64,000 bases of DNA from Sphingobium indicum B90A (GCF_000264945.2 NZ_CP013070.1:186001-250000), one strand, 5' to 3'. Positions 18,112 through 26,471 are shown, counted from the first letter of the stretch. The notes: generated by a model from the letters alone, not told the origin. Translations and numbers: made by a program.

Positions 18112-18759
18112 TCATTCCCGTCCGGCGCGAATGGCCGCGCCGCCGGCGAAGGGCGTGATCGCGACCAGCAGCAGGGAGGCCGCGCCCAGGAATTTGAGTG
18201 CGGCGCCGCTGCCGTCGCCCAGCGTCCCCGCGCCGAAGATCAGCAACGGCACGGCAAGCGGCAGGGCCAGCAGCCCCGCCAGCGCGCCGCTGGAGCGCAA
18301 TCCGGCCGTCAGCGTCGCCACCAGCAGTCCCAGCGCCGCCAGGGCGGGCGTGCCGATCAGCAATCCCGCCTCCAGCAAGCCTATGGTCGCCGCGTCCAGC
18401 TTCAACAGCGCGGCGGCGGGCAGGGTCGCGATCATCAGCGCCGGGCCGAAGCCCAGCCAATGCGCGACCAGCCGGGCGAGCACGACCGTCTCCTCCCCGA
18501 TGCCGCGCAGCGCGATCTGGTCGAGCACGCCCGCGTCCCGGTCCGGCGCCACCAGCCGGTCCACCGGCAGCAGGCTGGCGAGCAGCGCCGCGATCCACAG
18601 CATGCCGCCGCCGCTCCGCCGCAGCAGCGCCGCGTCGGGGCCGACGGCAAAGGGGTAGAGGCTGGCGACCAGCAACAGGAATGCGATCGGCAGCCACAGC
18701 CCGGCGGATTGCCAGGATTGCCGCAAATCGCGCGCCGCCAGCGCCAGGAGGATGGTCAT
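18112..18759 (-). CDS. ccmB: Heme exporter membrane subunit CcmB
   Basis: A 215-residue inner-membrane protein of the CcmB family. With CcmA it forms the ABC transporter that supports heme handling in system I cytochrome c maturation. Visible: an amphipathic start (LAARDLRQSWQSAGLWLP), FLLLVASLYPFAVGP, then DRDAGVLDQIALRG and four to five further hydrophobic segments ending in a short basic tail. The start at 18759 overlaps the ccmA stop (ATGA), so it is translated after ccmA. The other ccm genes are not in the window. Confidence 0.92.
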   Translation of the reverse strand: MTILLALAARDLRQSWQSAGLWLPIAFLLLVASLYPFAVGPDAALLRRSGGGMLWIAALLASLLPVDRLVAPDRDAGVLDQIALRGIGEETVVLARLVAHWLGFGPALMIATLPAAALLKLDAATIGLLEAGLLIGTPALAALGLLVATLTAGLRSSGALAGLLALPLAVPLLIFGAGTLGDGSGAALKFLGAASLLLVAITPFAGGAAIRAGRE

Positions 18760-19361
18760 GCCTCCTCCTCCGCCCATGCATGGTCCCGCATCGCCAGGAC
18801 GACCGGGCTAGCGAGCGGCAGCGGCTGGTGCGACGCGGCGACCACCATGCCGCCCTTTGCCAGATGCCCCGCGACCGCCTGCCCCAGCAGGTCCAGCGCC
18901 GCCTCGTCCAGCCCGTTGCCCGGCTCGTCGAGCAGCCAGATCGGCGCGCCGCTCGCGATCACCCGCGCCAGCGCGGCGCGCTTGCGCTGCCCGGTCGACA
19001 GCATGCGCACCGGCACTTGGCGGAGCGGTTCCAGCGCCATCGCCGCCATCGCCGCGTCCAGCGCCATGGGCGCCGCGGCATCCAGTCGCGCCCAGAAGCG
19101 CAGCGCGGCTTCGAGCGGCTGTTCCATGTCCAGCGCCAGCCGCTCGTCCGTCATCGCGACCCGGCCATGGCGCGCGACCGTTCCGGCGGTCGCGCGCAGC
19201 AGCCCGGCGCAGATCCGGATCAGGCTGGACTTGCCGATGCCGTTCGGCCCCTTCAGCAAGGCGCTGCCGCCCGGCTCCATCGCCAGGTCGACGCCGCGGA
19301 ACAGCAGCCGCCCGCCGCGCGCGCAGGCGACGCCCGACAGGTGCAATCCCGCCCGGCTCAT
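18756..19361 (-). CDS. ccmA: Heme exporter ATPase CcmA
   Basis: A 201-residue ABC ATPase. Walker A is KGPNGIGKSSLIR, the signature motif is LSTGQRKRAALARV, and Walker B is IWLLDEPGNGLDE, followed by the H-loop ASHQPLPL. Its short length and the following ccmB identify it as CcmA. It acts on the cytoplasmic face of the cytochrome c maturation machinery and drives release of holo-CcmE. The start overlaps the stop of the upstream zincin gene by 4 bp, so three genes are chained by ATGA overlaps. Confidence 0.93.
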   Translation of the reverse strand: MSRAGLHLSGVACARGGRLLFRGVDLAMEPGGSALLKGPNGIGKSSLIRICAGLLRATAGTVARHGRVAMTDERLALDMEQPLEAALRFWARLDAAAPMALDAAMAAMALEPLRQVPVRMLSTGQRKRAALARVIASGAPIWLLDEPGNGLDEAALDLLGQAVAGHLAKGGMVVAASHQPLPLASPVVLAMRDHAWAEEEA

Positions 19362-19801
19362 AGGGTGACCATGTCCTCCAGCACATGCATGTCGATGTCG
19401 GACAGGCCGAAATGATGGCCGATCTCATGCACCACCACATGGGTGATCAGCATGTCGAGCGGCACGCCCGTTTCCACCCATTCGTCCAGCAGCGGCCGGC
19501 GGAACAGGTGGACGGTCGGCGGCAGGTCGCCGGTCTGCGCCGCTTCCCCGACCGGCCGCCCGGTGTAGAGGCCGGTGAGGCCGAAGGGATCGTCGATCTC
19601 CATTTCCTTGAGCACCTGCGGATCGGCAAATTCCTCCACGAACAGCACGACGTTCGACAGGTGCGATCGGAACGGTTCGGGCAGGCGCGACAGGGCCGCC
19701 AGCGCCAGGCTTTCTATATCCTCGCGCGTCGGCGCAAATCGGGGCGGTTGACCGGCATCGTCCATGGGAGAGACATAAAGCATGTTCCGAATCGTCTGCA
19801 A
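19358..19801 (-). CDS. Small zincin-like metallopeptidase family protein
   Basis: A protein of 135-147 residues of the zincin_1 family (PF06262). The zinc motif is HEIGHHFGLSD (HExxH plus a downstream Asp), preceded by ITHVVV. The N-terminal part holds LSRLPEPFRSHLSNVVLFVEEFAD, usual for the family. Three in-frame ATGs (19801, 19783, 19765) are open; 19765 gives the usual N-terminus, but none has a strong Shine-Dalgarno. Function is not known for the family. Its coupling to ccmA is seen here, and a role in cytochrome c maturation would be speculation. Confidence 0.85.
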   Translation of the reverse strand: MQTIRNMLYVSPMDDAGQPPRFAPTREDIESLALAALSRLPEPFRSHLSNVVLFVEEFADPQVLKEMEIDDPFGLTGLYTGRPVGEAAQTGDLPPTVHLFRRPLLDEWVETGVPLDMLITHVVVHEIGHHFGLSDIDMHVLEDMVTL

Positions 19802-19869
19802 ACCGCCGACGCATGGGAAAATGAGTTAACGCCGCCGGAATCGGCCGGGCAAGGGACGGGAAAAGACAG

Positions 19870-20157
19870 ATGATCGCGAAACTGGACGGGGAGGAACGCG
19901 CGCTGGCGCTGAGGCAACTGCCGGAATGGACGCCGGTGCAGGATCCGGACGGCATCCGTCGCCTTTTCGCCTTCCGGGATTTCACGGCCGCCTTCGGCTT
20001 CATGACGCAGGTGGCGCTGCTGGCGGAAAAGGCGGACCATCATCCCGAATGGTCGAACGTCTACAACCGGGTAGACATCTTGCTCACCACTCATGATGCG
20101 GGCGGCCTGTCGCGCCGGGACGTCGAGCTGGCCGCTCGGATCGACGCCCTTCTATAG
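19870..20157 (+). CDS. phhB: Pterin-4a-carbinolamine dehydratase
   Basis: A 95-residue protein of the PCD/DCoH family. The active-site motif is [14 protein letters not shown], with the two His and the downstream Trp. It recycles the pterin cofactor of aromatic amino acid hydroxylases. No phenylalanine hydroxylase is adjacent, so in this organism it may serve another pterin enzyme such as molybdopterin-related steps (inference). A gaaaag lies before the ATG. Confidence 0.92.
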   Translation: MIAKLDGEERALALRQLPEWTPVQDPDGIRRLFAFRDFTAAFGFMTQVALLAEKADHHPEWSNVYNRVDILLTTHDAGGLSRRDVELAARIDALL

Positions 20158-20161
20158 GCCT

Positions 20162-20770
20162 CTATTGCGATGCGTTCCCTTCGATCCGGTCGTCATAGCC
20201 GCTGAGCGCGGACATGACCGCCGGGTCATGGGCGTAGCGGTGCCGCAGCAGCGCCAGCCGCGCATCGGTGCCGGTGCAGAGCGCGGCGATATTGTCCTGC
20301 AAATAGGCCAGCCGTTCCGCGTCATAAGCTTCCTCGCCGCGGAAATGGTCGCACCCGTCGCGGTCGACCATGTAACGCGTCACTTCATCGGGAAAGGGCT
20401 GGAGGTCGGCTGCCCCGTCCGATGGCGGCAGGTCCGGGACATAGGGCGGCGGCGGGATGTTGACCACCGAAGGCTTCATCGGCAGCAACCGCAGGGGCGC
20501 GGCGCTCGCCGCGCCGGCGTCCGCCAGCCGTCCGGCGCCCTTTTCGCCAGCGTGCAAAGGCGCGGCGTCAATGCCGGAAGACGCGGGAAGCGCCTCTGCC
20601 GCCTCTTCGCGGCGCGGAGGCATGTCGGGCATCGCGAGGGAACCGACGGCCTCACGCGGCTCGCCCGGCCGTTCCTCCGCCTTTGCGCCGCTCTGTCCGT
20701 TGGAGCCTGGAGAACAACCGGCGACCAGCGCCAGCGCCAGCATCGGAAACAGCGTCTTGCCTGCGTTCAC
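20162..20770 (-). CDS. Predicted lipoprotein with a Cys-containing C-terminal domain
   Basis: A 202-residue protein with a lipoprotein signal: hydrophobic stretch TLFPMLALALVAGC, lipobox LVAG-Cys19. Residues 20-120 are Ala/Pro/Glu-rich and look disordered. The C-terminal ~75 residues form a compact domain with DRDGCDHFRGEEAYDAERL and a second Cys (AALCTGTDARL), perhaps a disulfide pair, seen in other sphingomonad lipoproteins by my recollection. Function unknown. The start overlaps the stop of the patatin gene (ATGA), so the two are co-translated. Confidence 0.75.
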   Translation of the reverse strand: MNAGKTLFPMLALALVAGCSPGSNGQSGAKAEERPGEPREAVGSLAMPDMPPRREEAAEALPASSGIDAAPLHAGEKGAGRLADAGAASAAPLRLLPMKPSVVNIPPPPYVPDLPPSDGAADLQPFPDEVTRYMVDRDGCDHFRGEEAYDAERLAYLQDNIAALCTGTDARLALLRHRYAHDPAVMSALSGYDDRIEGNASQ

Positions 20771-23100
20771 CCGATCTCCTCTCTCAAGCCGGCGATCAGG
20801 TCGGCGGCATGGTCCAGCCGCTTCTGCTCTTCATCGAGAATCGCCAGAAAAGCGGTCCGCCTATATTGATGCACGGCCTCCTGGGAAAGACGGCTTGCCG
20901 CGGGACATGCCGAAATTACGATATCCAGCAGCCGCTCCACCCCATGCAGTCGCCCCCAGAGATAGTCGTTCTCCCGATAGGCGCGGCTGAAGAACGCGCC
21001 GAAATTGTTGAATTCTATGCCTTTCAGCGTCGCTTCCGCCCCGCCGGAGCGGATCGCGCCGCAATCCTCCGGCGAGATGCGGTCGACCTTGACCGGGTCA
21101 TATTCGTCCATCCCATGGCCTTGCAGCAGCGGCAGGGTGGCGATGTCGTAGAAGGGGAAGCCCAGATAGGCGAGCAGCATGGTCCGACGCGCCGCCTTGG
21201 GCAGCGCCGCCAGGGCTTCGGCCAGCATCATGTCCGCCGCTTCGTCCCGTTCGCGCAGGCCGCGCAGCCGCGCGACCGCCTCCAGCGCGGCGCCCGGATC
21301 GTTGGGGACTTGCCCGGCCGCCGCCTTGATCTCCCCATTGTAGAAGTCAGCGCCCTCGCATTCGGTATAGTGCGACAGGGCGGCGTAGATGGCGTCGTGC
21401 ATCTTCTGGATGACGGCGTCGTCGGCGGTCGCCTCCACCTCCAGCGTTTCGGACAGCCGCCGGGCCAGGAAACGCAGGCGGCGGATGCGGAAGGACAGGT
21501 CGTGCTGGCGGAAGAAGCCGACCGGGGCGGAGGCGGGGCCGACATCCTCCGTCAGCCGGTCCGCGCCGACGGCGCGCACATGGCCCCACAGCGCCTGGCG
21601 GTAGCTTTCGCGCATCAGCGGGCTTTCCTCCCCGCTCAGGCGGAACAGCAGGTCGGCCAGATCCTCGACGATGCCGGAGAGTTTCAGATGTCCGTAGGCG
21701 GGGAAGGCGAAACCGGCGGAACCGGCCGCCCGCTGCTGCGCCTTGCTGCGCCAGGCGGACAGCCGGGCCGGCGTCGGCCGGTCCAAGAACAGCATGCCGC
21801 CGATGGCGCTCTCCACCTCCGCCTCTATGCCCGGCCGCAGCGCGTTCAATATGCGCGCCATGCGGCGGATGCGGGCGCTGTGCCGGTCTATGGCGTCCAG
21901 ATTGTCGCGGATCGGCTGTTCGCGGGGAATGTCGCTGAGCGCGCCGAAGATGGTGCGGAAGAAGCTGGGCAGCGGCGCATCCGCGCCCGAGGGCGCGTCC
22001 TCCGCCTCGCCGTGGCGATTGAGCTGGATCGAGCGATGGCCCGGCTTGGGATCGATATAGACGAAGCGCCGGTCGACCTCCCGCCGGGAGGGCCGGTTCC
22101 TGAGCGCGCCGATGGCCTGGGCGAAGGGGGCGTTGGCCAGCACCGAACCGTCGATCAGCACCGCATCCTCGGCACGGCCCCGCGCGGCATGGCGGGGCAG
22201 CGCGCGCGCCAGGAAGGCGTCCCGCGTCGGCCAGGCGCGATGACGGCGTTTCAGCACCCGGTCCAGCTCGCGCACGGTGAAGGGCGGGAAAGCGCCGGGG
22301 AAGCTGGCCGTGGCGCGGGCGGCGAAGACCAGTTCGGCGGGATCGGCAAGATTGCGCTCGCCATGGCCGCGGGCGCGAAAGCCGATGGAGAGGCGATGTT
22401 CCGTCTCCACCACCTGGGGCGGGCTGTTGAGGTTCAGGCTTTGCGGATGCCCCTCGAAATCGGTGACGGTGACGAACAGGTCCAGCGGATGGCCGGGCGG
22501 CAGCAGCGCGGGGCCGTGCCCGGTCGCCTCCATCGCGTCGAAGGCGTCCAGGATCATGGCGGTGAAGATGTCCCCGCCGAAGGGCGGTTCGAACCAGCGG
22601 GAACGTATGAAGTGGGACAGCTTGTGTCGCACCTCCTCCCGCGTGTCGGGGGCGACTGTGCGCTCGACCGTGTCGCCCGGATGCCGCGCCGCCATCCAGA
22701 CGAGCGGCGTCGCCCAGAATTTGGTGATCCGCCGCGCCGGCCGGGCGTCGGGGTCCAGCAGCTTTTCGACATCGGCATTGTCCAGCCACATGTCGGTCAG
22801 CGGGTCCAGCGACTGGCCCGTCTCTATCGCCTGCGCCAGGAAGATGCCGTTGATGCCGCCCGCGCTGGCCCCGGCGATGATGTCGGGCATCACGCGCAAC
22901 TTGATGCCGCAGGCCTTTTCCAGATCCTCCAGCAGCTTGCGATAGACCGCCTCGCTGCTGTTGCCGGACGGCACGTCGTCATGGAACGCCCGGCTGGCGC
23001 GGGCCAGATGCCAGATTTCCTTGGTGATGCCGTGCATGTAGACAGCCAGGCTGATCCCGCCATAGCAGACCAGTGCGAGCCTGAGTTCCCGCTCTTTCAT
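20767..23100 (-). CDS. Patatin-like phospholipase with DUF3376-type C-terminus
   Basis: A 777-residue patatin-domain protein. The oxyanion-hole motif is CYGGISLAVYMHG, the nucleophile is Ser79 in GASAGGINGIFLAQ, and the catalytic Asp lies in DGSVLANAPF near residue 325. The large C-terminal helical region (about 380-777) is of the DUF3376 type found in long bacterial patatin-like proteins. It has no signal peptide, so it is likely cytosolic or membrane-peripheral. Expected activity is acyl hydrolysis of a lipid; the substrate is unknown. It is followed by a coupled lipoprotein gene. Confidence 0.88.
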   Translation of the reverse strand: MKERELRLALVCYGGISLAVYMHGITKEIWHLARASRAFHDDVPSGNSSEAVYRKLLEDLEKACGIKLRVMPDIIAGASAGGINGIFLAQAIETGQSLDPLTDMWLDNADVEKLLDPDARPARRITKFWATPLVWMAARHPGDTVERTVAPDTREEVRHKLSHFIRSRWFEPPFGGDIFTAMILDAFDAMEATGHGPALLPPGHPLDLFVTVTDFEGHPQSLNLNSPPQVVETEHRLSIGFRARGHGERNLADPAELVFAARATASFPGAFPPFTVRELDRVLKRRHRAWPTRDAFLARALPRHAARGRAEDAVLIDGSVLANAPFAQAIGALRNRPSRREVDRRFVYIDPKPGHRSIQLNRHGEAEDAPSGADAPLPSFFRTIFGALSDIPREQPIRDNLDAIDRHSARIRRMARILNALRPGIEAEVESAIGGMLFLDRPTPARLSAWRSKAQQRAAGSAGFAFPAYGHLKLSGIVEDLADLLFRLSGEESPLMRESYRQALWGHVRAVGADRLTEDVGPASAPVGFFRQHDLSFRIRRLRFLARRLSETLEVEATADDAVIQKMHDAIYAALSHYTECEGADFYNGEIKAAAGQVPNDPGAALEAVARLRGLRERDEAADMMLAEALAALPKAARRTMLLAYLGFPFYDIATLPLLQGHGMDEYDPVKVDRISPEDCGAIRSGGAEATLKGIEFNNFGAFFSRAYRENDYLWGRLHGVERLLDIVISACPAASRLSQEAVHQYRRTAFLAILDEEQKRLDHAADLIAGLREEIG

Positions 23101-23245
23101 GGGGTTGAGAGTTGCAGAGGGCGATGGACTTGTCGAGGGTGTGTTTCCGTTCCGGGGAAAAGTGGTCCTGCGAAGGCAGGAGCCTGGGCAGCGTGGACAA
23201 ATTCAAGACAGCCGCCTGACCGAGAGATTTGGGTGGAGAGCGGAC

Positions 23246-23380
23246 GTTCCCCCTCCCGCCTGCGGGAGGGGGTTAGGGGGTGGGCTGGCGCAACATCAGC
23301 GTTGTTTTGCAACGGCTAAGTCAGAAGCTCGCTTCGCTCGCGCCCACCCCTGGCCCCTCCCGCCTGCGGGAGGGGAATGT
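23246..23380. repeat. Palindromic repeat, family R2 copy 1
   Basis: Outer arms gttccccctcccgcctgcgg and ccgcctgcgggaggggaat are inverted, each holding a hairpin (ccctcccgcctgcgggaggg). The centre carries gttgttttgcaacgg and gaagctcgcttcgctcgcgc. A second copy with an extra palindrome is at 37413-37570, and a fragment is at 40170-40258. Confidence 0.85.
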
Positions 23381-23408
23381 CTTGGATTGGTCATTAGCTG
23401 CCACTAAA

Positions 23409-23542
23409 TTCCTCCCTATGCGAAGCATGGGGAGGGGGACCGTTCGCGAAGCAAATAGTGGAGGGGAAATTTCGGAGGTCGTGCCCCATTCCCCTCCACC
23501 ACGCTTTGCGCGGTCCCCCTCCCATCTCCCGATGGGGAGGAA
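23409..23542. repeat. Structured palindromic element, family R1 copy B
   Basis: Same layout as copy A: attcctccctatgcgaagca ... gatggggaggaac, with left inner hairpin ttcgc-gaa-gcaaa (partly decayed) and right inner hairpin region ccacgctttgcgcgg. It lies 88 bp upstream of the J-domain gene. Confidence 0.85.
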
Positions 23543-23629
23543 CTAGGATAGGTGCGCTTTCCACCCATAACCGCAATTTCATTGCCTTCCGGGGTGGCGT
23601 TCTGCCTGCGGCCTGCCTAATTTGGAACC

Positions 23630-24178
23630 ATGGCAAGAAGCAGCCGATCCAACGACTGGGGCTTTCCCCGCTGGCGCAGCTATGGCGCATCGCGTGAGGC
23701 GCAGCAGGTGCGCCTGTGCGACCGGCATGGTTGCGACCGGCCCGGCGACTGTCCCGCGCCCAAATCGCCCAATAGCCGCGAACGCTGGTATTTCTGCACC
23801 GACCATGCGGCGGAATATAACCGCAACTGGGACTATTTTCAGGGCCTCGACCAGGAGGAACGCGAACAGCGCGAGCGGACGGAGCGGCGCGACGCGGGCG
23901 GCTATCAGAACAGCGCCTATCATGGCTGGGGCGGACCGGGCGACGGCAGCCGCTCGCGGGACGAGATGCACGCGCTCCAGGCGCTGGAGCTGGAGGATGA
24001 CGCCGATTTCGACGCGGTAAAGAAAAGCTGGCGGCGTCTGGCGAAGGAATATCATCCCGACGTGAAGCCCGGCGACGCGCAGGCGGCCGTGCGCTTCCAG
24101 ACGATCCAGGCCGCCTATGAAGTGCTGCGCGCCGCGGAGGAGCGGCGGACGTGGAAACCGCGGGAGCGGGCGGATTGA
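23630..24178 (+). CDS. J-domain protein with N-terminal Cys/His cluster
   Basis: A 182-residue protein. The C-terminal ~65 residues are a J domain with DDADFDAVKKSWRRLAKEYHPDVKPG, so the HPD signature needed to stimulate DnaK is intact. The N-terminal region has CDRHGCDRPGDCPAPKS and WYFCTDHAAEYN, a likely metal site, then a charged EQRERTERRD linker. It resembles the alphaproteobacterial single-J-domain proteins. The client is unknown. The next gene, a thin ferredoxin, overlaps or abuts its end. Confidence 0.88.
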   Translation: MARSSRSNDWGFPRWRSYGASREAQQVRLCDRHGCDRPGDCPAPKSPNSRERWYFCTDHAAEYNRNWDYFQGLDQEEREQRERTERRDAGGYQNSAYHGWGGPGDGSRSRDEMHALQALELEDDADFDAVKKSWRRLAKEYHPDVKPGDAQAAVRFQTIQAAYEVLRAAEERRTWKPRERAD

Positions 24179-24489
24179 AGGATCGCGTCCGGTCTGACTG
24201 GGACCATGCGGTGCTCGTCTGCCGCAAATGTTCGAAGAGGCTGGACGGCGGTTTCGGTCCCGACGGCGGCGAGCGGTTGGCCAAAGCGCTGCGACGGCAC
24301 CTTTCGCTGAAAAAGGGGCGCAAGGCGGCGGCGGGGATCGTCGAGGTCAATTGCCTGGGCGTCTGCCCCAAGGGAGCGGTGACGGTCGTGGACGGCGGGC
24401 AATCGCGCGACTGGTTGCTGGTGCGTCCCGGCGCCGATCTGGATGAACTGGCCGGAGCGCTGAACCTGCCTGCCGGAAGGCGAGGCTGA
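24151..24489 (+). CDS. Thioredoxin-fold [2Fe-2S] ferredoxin-like protein
   Basis: A short protein of 104-112 residues with the cysteine layout of thioredoxin-like 2Fe-2S ferredoxins: VCRKCSKR early and NCLGVCPKGAV later, giving C-x2-C ... C-x3-C. Between them lies a basic helix (LRRHLSLKKGRKAA). No ATG is available. GTG at 24151 is the longest start; TTG at 24175, overlapping the stop of the J-domain gene, gives a more usual N-terminus. The overlap suggests translational coupling. The electron partner is unknown. Confidence 0.78.
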   Translation: METAGAGGLKDRVRSDWDHAVLVCRKCSKRLDGGFGPDGGERLAKALRRHLSLKKGRKAAAGIVEVNCLGVCPKGAVTVVDGGQSRDWLLVRPGADLDELAGALNLPAGRRG

Positions 24490-24491
24490 AA

Positions 24492-24929
24492 TCAGCCTGC
24501 CCGCCTGATCCGGGACGATTCGATCAGCCCGGCGTCGAACAGCAAGGGCATCAGCAGCCCTTCCTCCTTTTGCAGGCGGTTCAGGATGCCGGCCAGCATC
24601 TCACGGGTTTCACGACAGAAATCCGCCCATTCGCGTTCGATCCGATCATCGCTCCAGCGCGCCATATAGGCGGCGAAGTCGCTGGCCATGGGCGCCATTT
24701 CGCTTTCGAGGCGCGCCGCCGTGCCGCGCAGCTTTTCATGCGGCTGCCGCTGCATATTGGGGTAGAAGATGCGATCTTCCAGCGCCAGATGCGCCATCAG
24801 CAGGCGCGCGAACTGCCAGCGCAGCGGGCCAAGCCTTTGCGGAATATTCTCGTCCGCGATCGCCTGATGAAAGCGGGCGATCATCGCCTCGATCTCATCA
24901 TGCTGCCTCTGCAATTCGTCGAGGTCCAT
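24492..24929 (-). CDS. Hemerythrin HHE-domain protein
   Basis: A 145-residue four-helix protein of the HHE cation-binding family. Candidate iron ligands are His10 (QRQHDEIEAM), His47 with Glu51 (MAHLALEDRIFYPNM) and a late Glu in QKEEGLLMPLL; a second HxxxE-type pair is less obvious in the C-terminal half. It may sense or store O2, NO or iron. It is convergent with the ferredoxin gene, 2 bp apart. Confidence 0.78.
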   Translation of the reverse strand: MDLDELQRQHDEIEAMIARFHQAIADENIPQRLGPLRWQFARLLMAHLALEDRIFYPNMQRQPHEKLRGTAARLESEMAPMASDFAAYMARWSDDRIEREWADFCRETREMLAGILNRLQKEEGLLMPLLFDAGLIESSRIRRAG

Positions 24930-25011
24930 GCACCGTTTTCCTCATCCCCGCCGGGCATTTTCCAATGACGGGGTTAAGAAACGGTTGTCGGGAATTTACA
25001 AAGGTTTGAAC

Positions 25012-25046
25012 GGATGCCCGCCACGCATTCCACGCGGCGGGCATCC
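25012..25046 (-). terminator. Probable sodB terminator hairpin
   Basis: An 11-bp perfect stem (ggatgcccgcc / ggcgggcatcc) with a 13-base loop starts 7 bp beyond the sodB stop. No long T run follows on the minus strand, so it may act as an RNA-stabilising end rather than a strong intrinsic terminator. Confidence 0.55.
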
Positions 25047-25052
25047 CGGCTT

Positions 25053-25667
25053 TCAGGCCGGCTGGTCGGCCCGGCTGACGCCCTGGCCATCCAGATTCTG
25101 GGCGGCGAAATCCCAGTTGATCGCTTCCTTCAGGACGCGGTCGGCATAGTTAGGGCGGGCGTTGCGATAGTCGATATAATAGGCATGTTCCCAGACATCG
25201 AGGATCAGCAGCGGCGCATGGCCCTCATGCGCGACGGGCGTGTCGGCGTCGTGATAGCTGGTGACTTCCAGCTTGCCGTCCTTCAGGATCAGCGCGGCCC
25301 AGCCGCTGGCGAAATGGCCGACGGCTTCGGCCTTCAGCTTTTCGATCAGGGCGTCGACCGAACCGAAGGCTTCCTCGATCTTGGCGAGCAGGTCGCCGCT
25401 GGGCGCTGTCTTGGTGGGCGAGAGCGACTGCCAGTAGAATGTGTGGTTCCAGATCTGGCCGACCTGGTTGAACAGGCCGCCCTTGGACGACTTGATCAGT
25501 TCGACCAGCGACTTGCCCTGGAGCGAGGCGTCGGCGGCGACCAGTTCATTGGCCTTCACGACATAGGCATTGTGGTGCTTGCCATGGTGGAAGTCGAAGG
25601 TTTCGGCGGTCAGAATGTCGCCAAAGGCATCCTTGGCATAGGGAAGGGGGGGCAGAACAAAGGCCAT
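25053..25667 (-). CDS. sodB: Superoxide dismutase, Fe/Mn family
   Basis: A 204-residue Fe/Mn superoxide dismutase. The metal ligands can be placed as His27 (FHHGKHH), His75 (WNHTFYW), Asp157 and His161 (DVWEHAYYIDY). The start FVLPPLPYAKDAF and overall spacing follow the iron-type enzyme of E. coli, and the Gln in the second domain could not be used for a firm metal assignment. It removes superoxide in the cytoplasm. It stands as a single gene, divergent from the PuuD-like gene. Confidence 0.95.
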   Translation of the reverse strand: MAFVLPPLPYAKDAFGDILTAETFDFHHGKHHNAYVVKANELVAADASLQGKSLVELIKSSKGGLFNQVGQIWNHTFYWQSLSPTKTAPSGDLLAKIEEAFGSVDALIEKLKAEAVGHFASGWAALILKDGKLEVTSYHDADTPVAHEGHAPLLILDVWEHAYYIDYRNARPNYADRVLKEAINWDFAAQNLDGQGVSRADQPA

Positions 25668-25880
25668 GTCGGAACTCCTCGGGTTCTTGGGTCGGGTGGC
25701 CGCATAACGACGATGCGGCCGGAAGGCTCCCCGCCCCTAGCAGTGTTACCGCCCTACGGAAAACAGGATATTTTCGTCCAAGATGCGGAAATATCCATGT
25801 GACAGCGGCGTAACGATGGCATAGCATCGCCGGTCAGGCCGCCCGGAGAATGCGGCGGTCGGAACTTGGGGGAAGGGTCC

Positions 25881-26438
25881 ATGGCAAAATTCTTCGGCAA
25901 TCTGAATCTCGTGCTGGTCGCGGGGCTGCTGCTCGCGATCGTTGTCATGTTCGGCGCGCATGCCGGGCTGGTCGACGCCAACGCGGTTTTCCGCTGGCTG
26001 CACCTCTTCTTCGGCATCATCTGGATCGGGCTGCTTTATTATTTCAACTTCGTCCAGATCCCGACCATGCCGAAAATCCCGGCGGAATTGAAACCGGGCG
26101 TTTCCAAGCATATCGCGCCCGCCGCCCTCTTCTACTTTCGCTGGGCGGCGGCCTTTACGGTGCTGACGGGCCTGATCGTCGCCTGGCTGGCGGGTTATGT
26201 GCATCAGGCGCTGCTGGTGCAGGCGCCCTACACGCTGATCGGCATCGGCATGTGGCTGGCGCTGATCATGGCGTTCAACGTCTGGTTCCTGATCTGGCCG
26301 AACCAGAAGAAGGCGCTGGGCATCGTTCCGGCGGAGGACGACGCGAAGGCGAAGGCGGCCACAACCGCGATGATGTTCAGCCGCCTCAACACCCTGCTGT
26401 CGCTGGCGATGCTCTATTGCATGGTCAATTTCAGTTGA
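25881..26438 (+). CDS. PuuD-like (DUF989) urate hydroxylase membrane domain protein
   Basis: A 185-residue membrane protein with about five hydrophobic segments. WLHLFFGIIWIGLLYYFNFVQ, IAPAALFYFRWAAAFT and WFLIWPNQKKALG match the N-terminal membrane domain of the PuuD family. The C-terminal cytochrome c domain of full PuuD is absent, so electron transfer as in the known urate enzyme is not expected. Start chosen at 25881 because ggggaaggg lies before it. No purine catabolism genes are nearby; function is open. Confidence 0.75.
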   Translation: MAKFFGNLNLVLVAGLLLAIVVMFGAHAGLVDANAVFRWLHLFFGIIWIGLLYYFNFVQIPTMPKIPAELKPGVSKHIAPAALFYFRWAAAFTVLTGLIVAWLAGYVHQALLVQAPYTLIGIGMWLALIMAFNVWFLIWPNQKKALGIVPAEDDAKAKAATTAMMFSRLNTLLSLAMLYCMVNFS

Positions 26439-26471
26439 TCTGGCGGGGCGGGCGTCCCGTGGCGCCTGCCC

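Larger units (their letters stand above)
23101..23629. other. Intergenic region made mostly of repeats
   Basis: A 529-bp gap between the patatin (minus) and J-domain (plus) genes. It contains a half R5 unit near 23170-23190 (tgcgaaggcaggagcc), a cggccc-free linker with agagatttgggtggagagcggac that also occurs beside repeats at 32210 (inverted) and 41905, then R2 copy 1 and R1 copy B. No protein-coding or RNA gene is seen. Confidence 0.7.

Noticed and set aside
20683..23319. 878-codon open frame opposite the patatin gene
   Set aside because: Antisense shadow with no domain. It also runs through the repeat region at 23246, which a real gene would be unlikely to do.
23101..23629. Insertion sequence or phage remnant in the repeat-rich gap
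   Set aside because: No transposase-like frame and no terminal repeats with target duplication; the palindromic families explain the structure.
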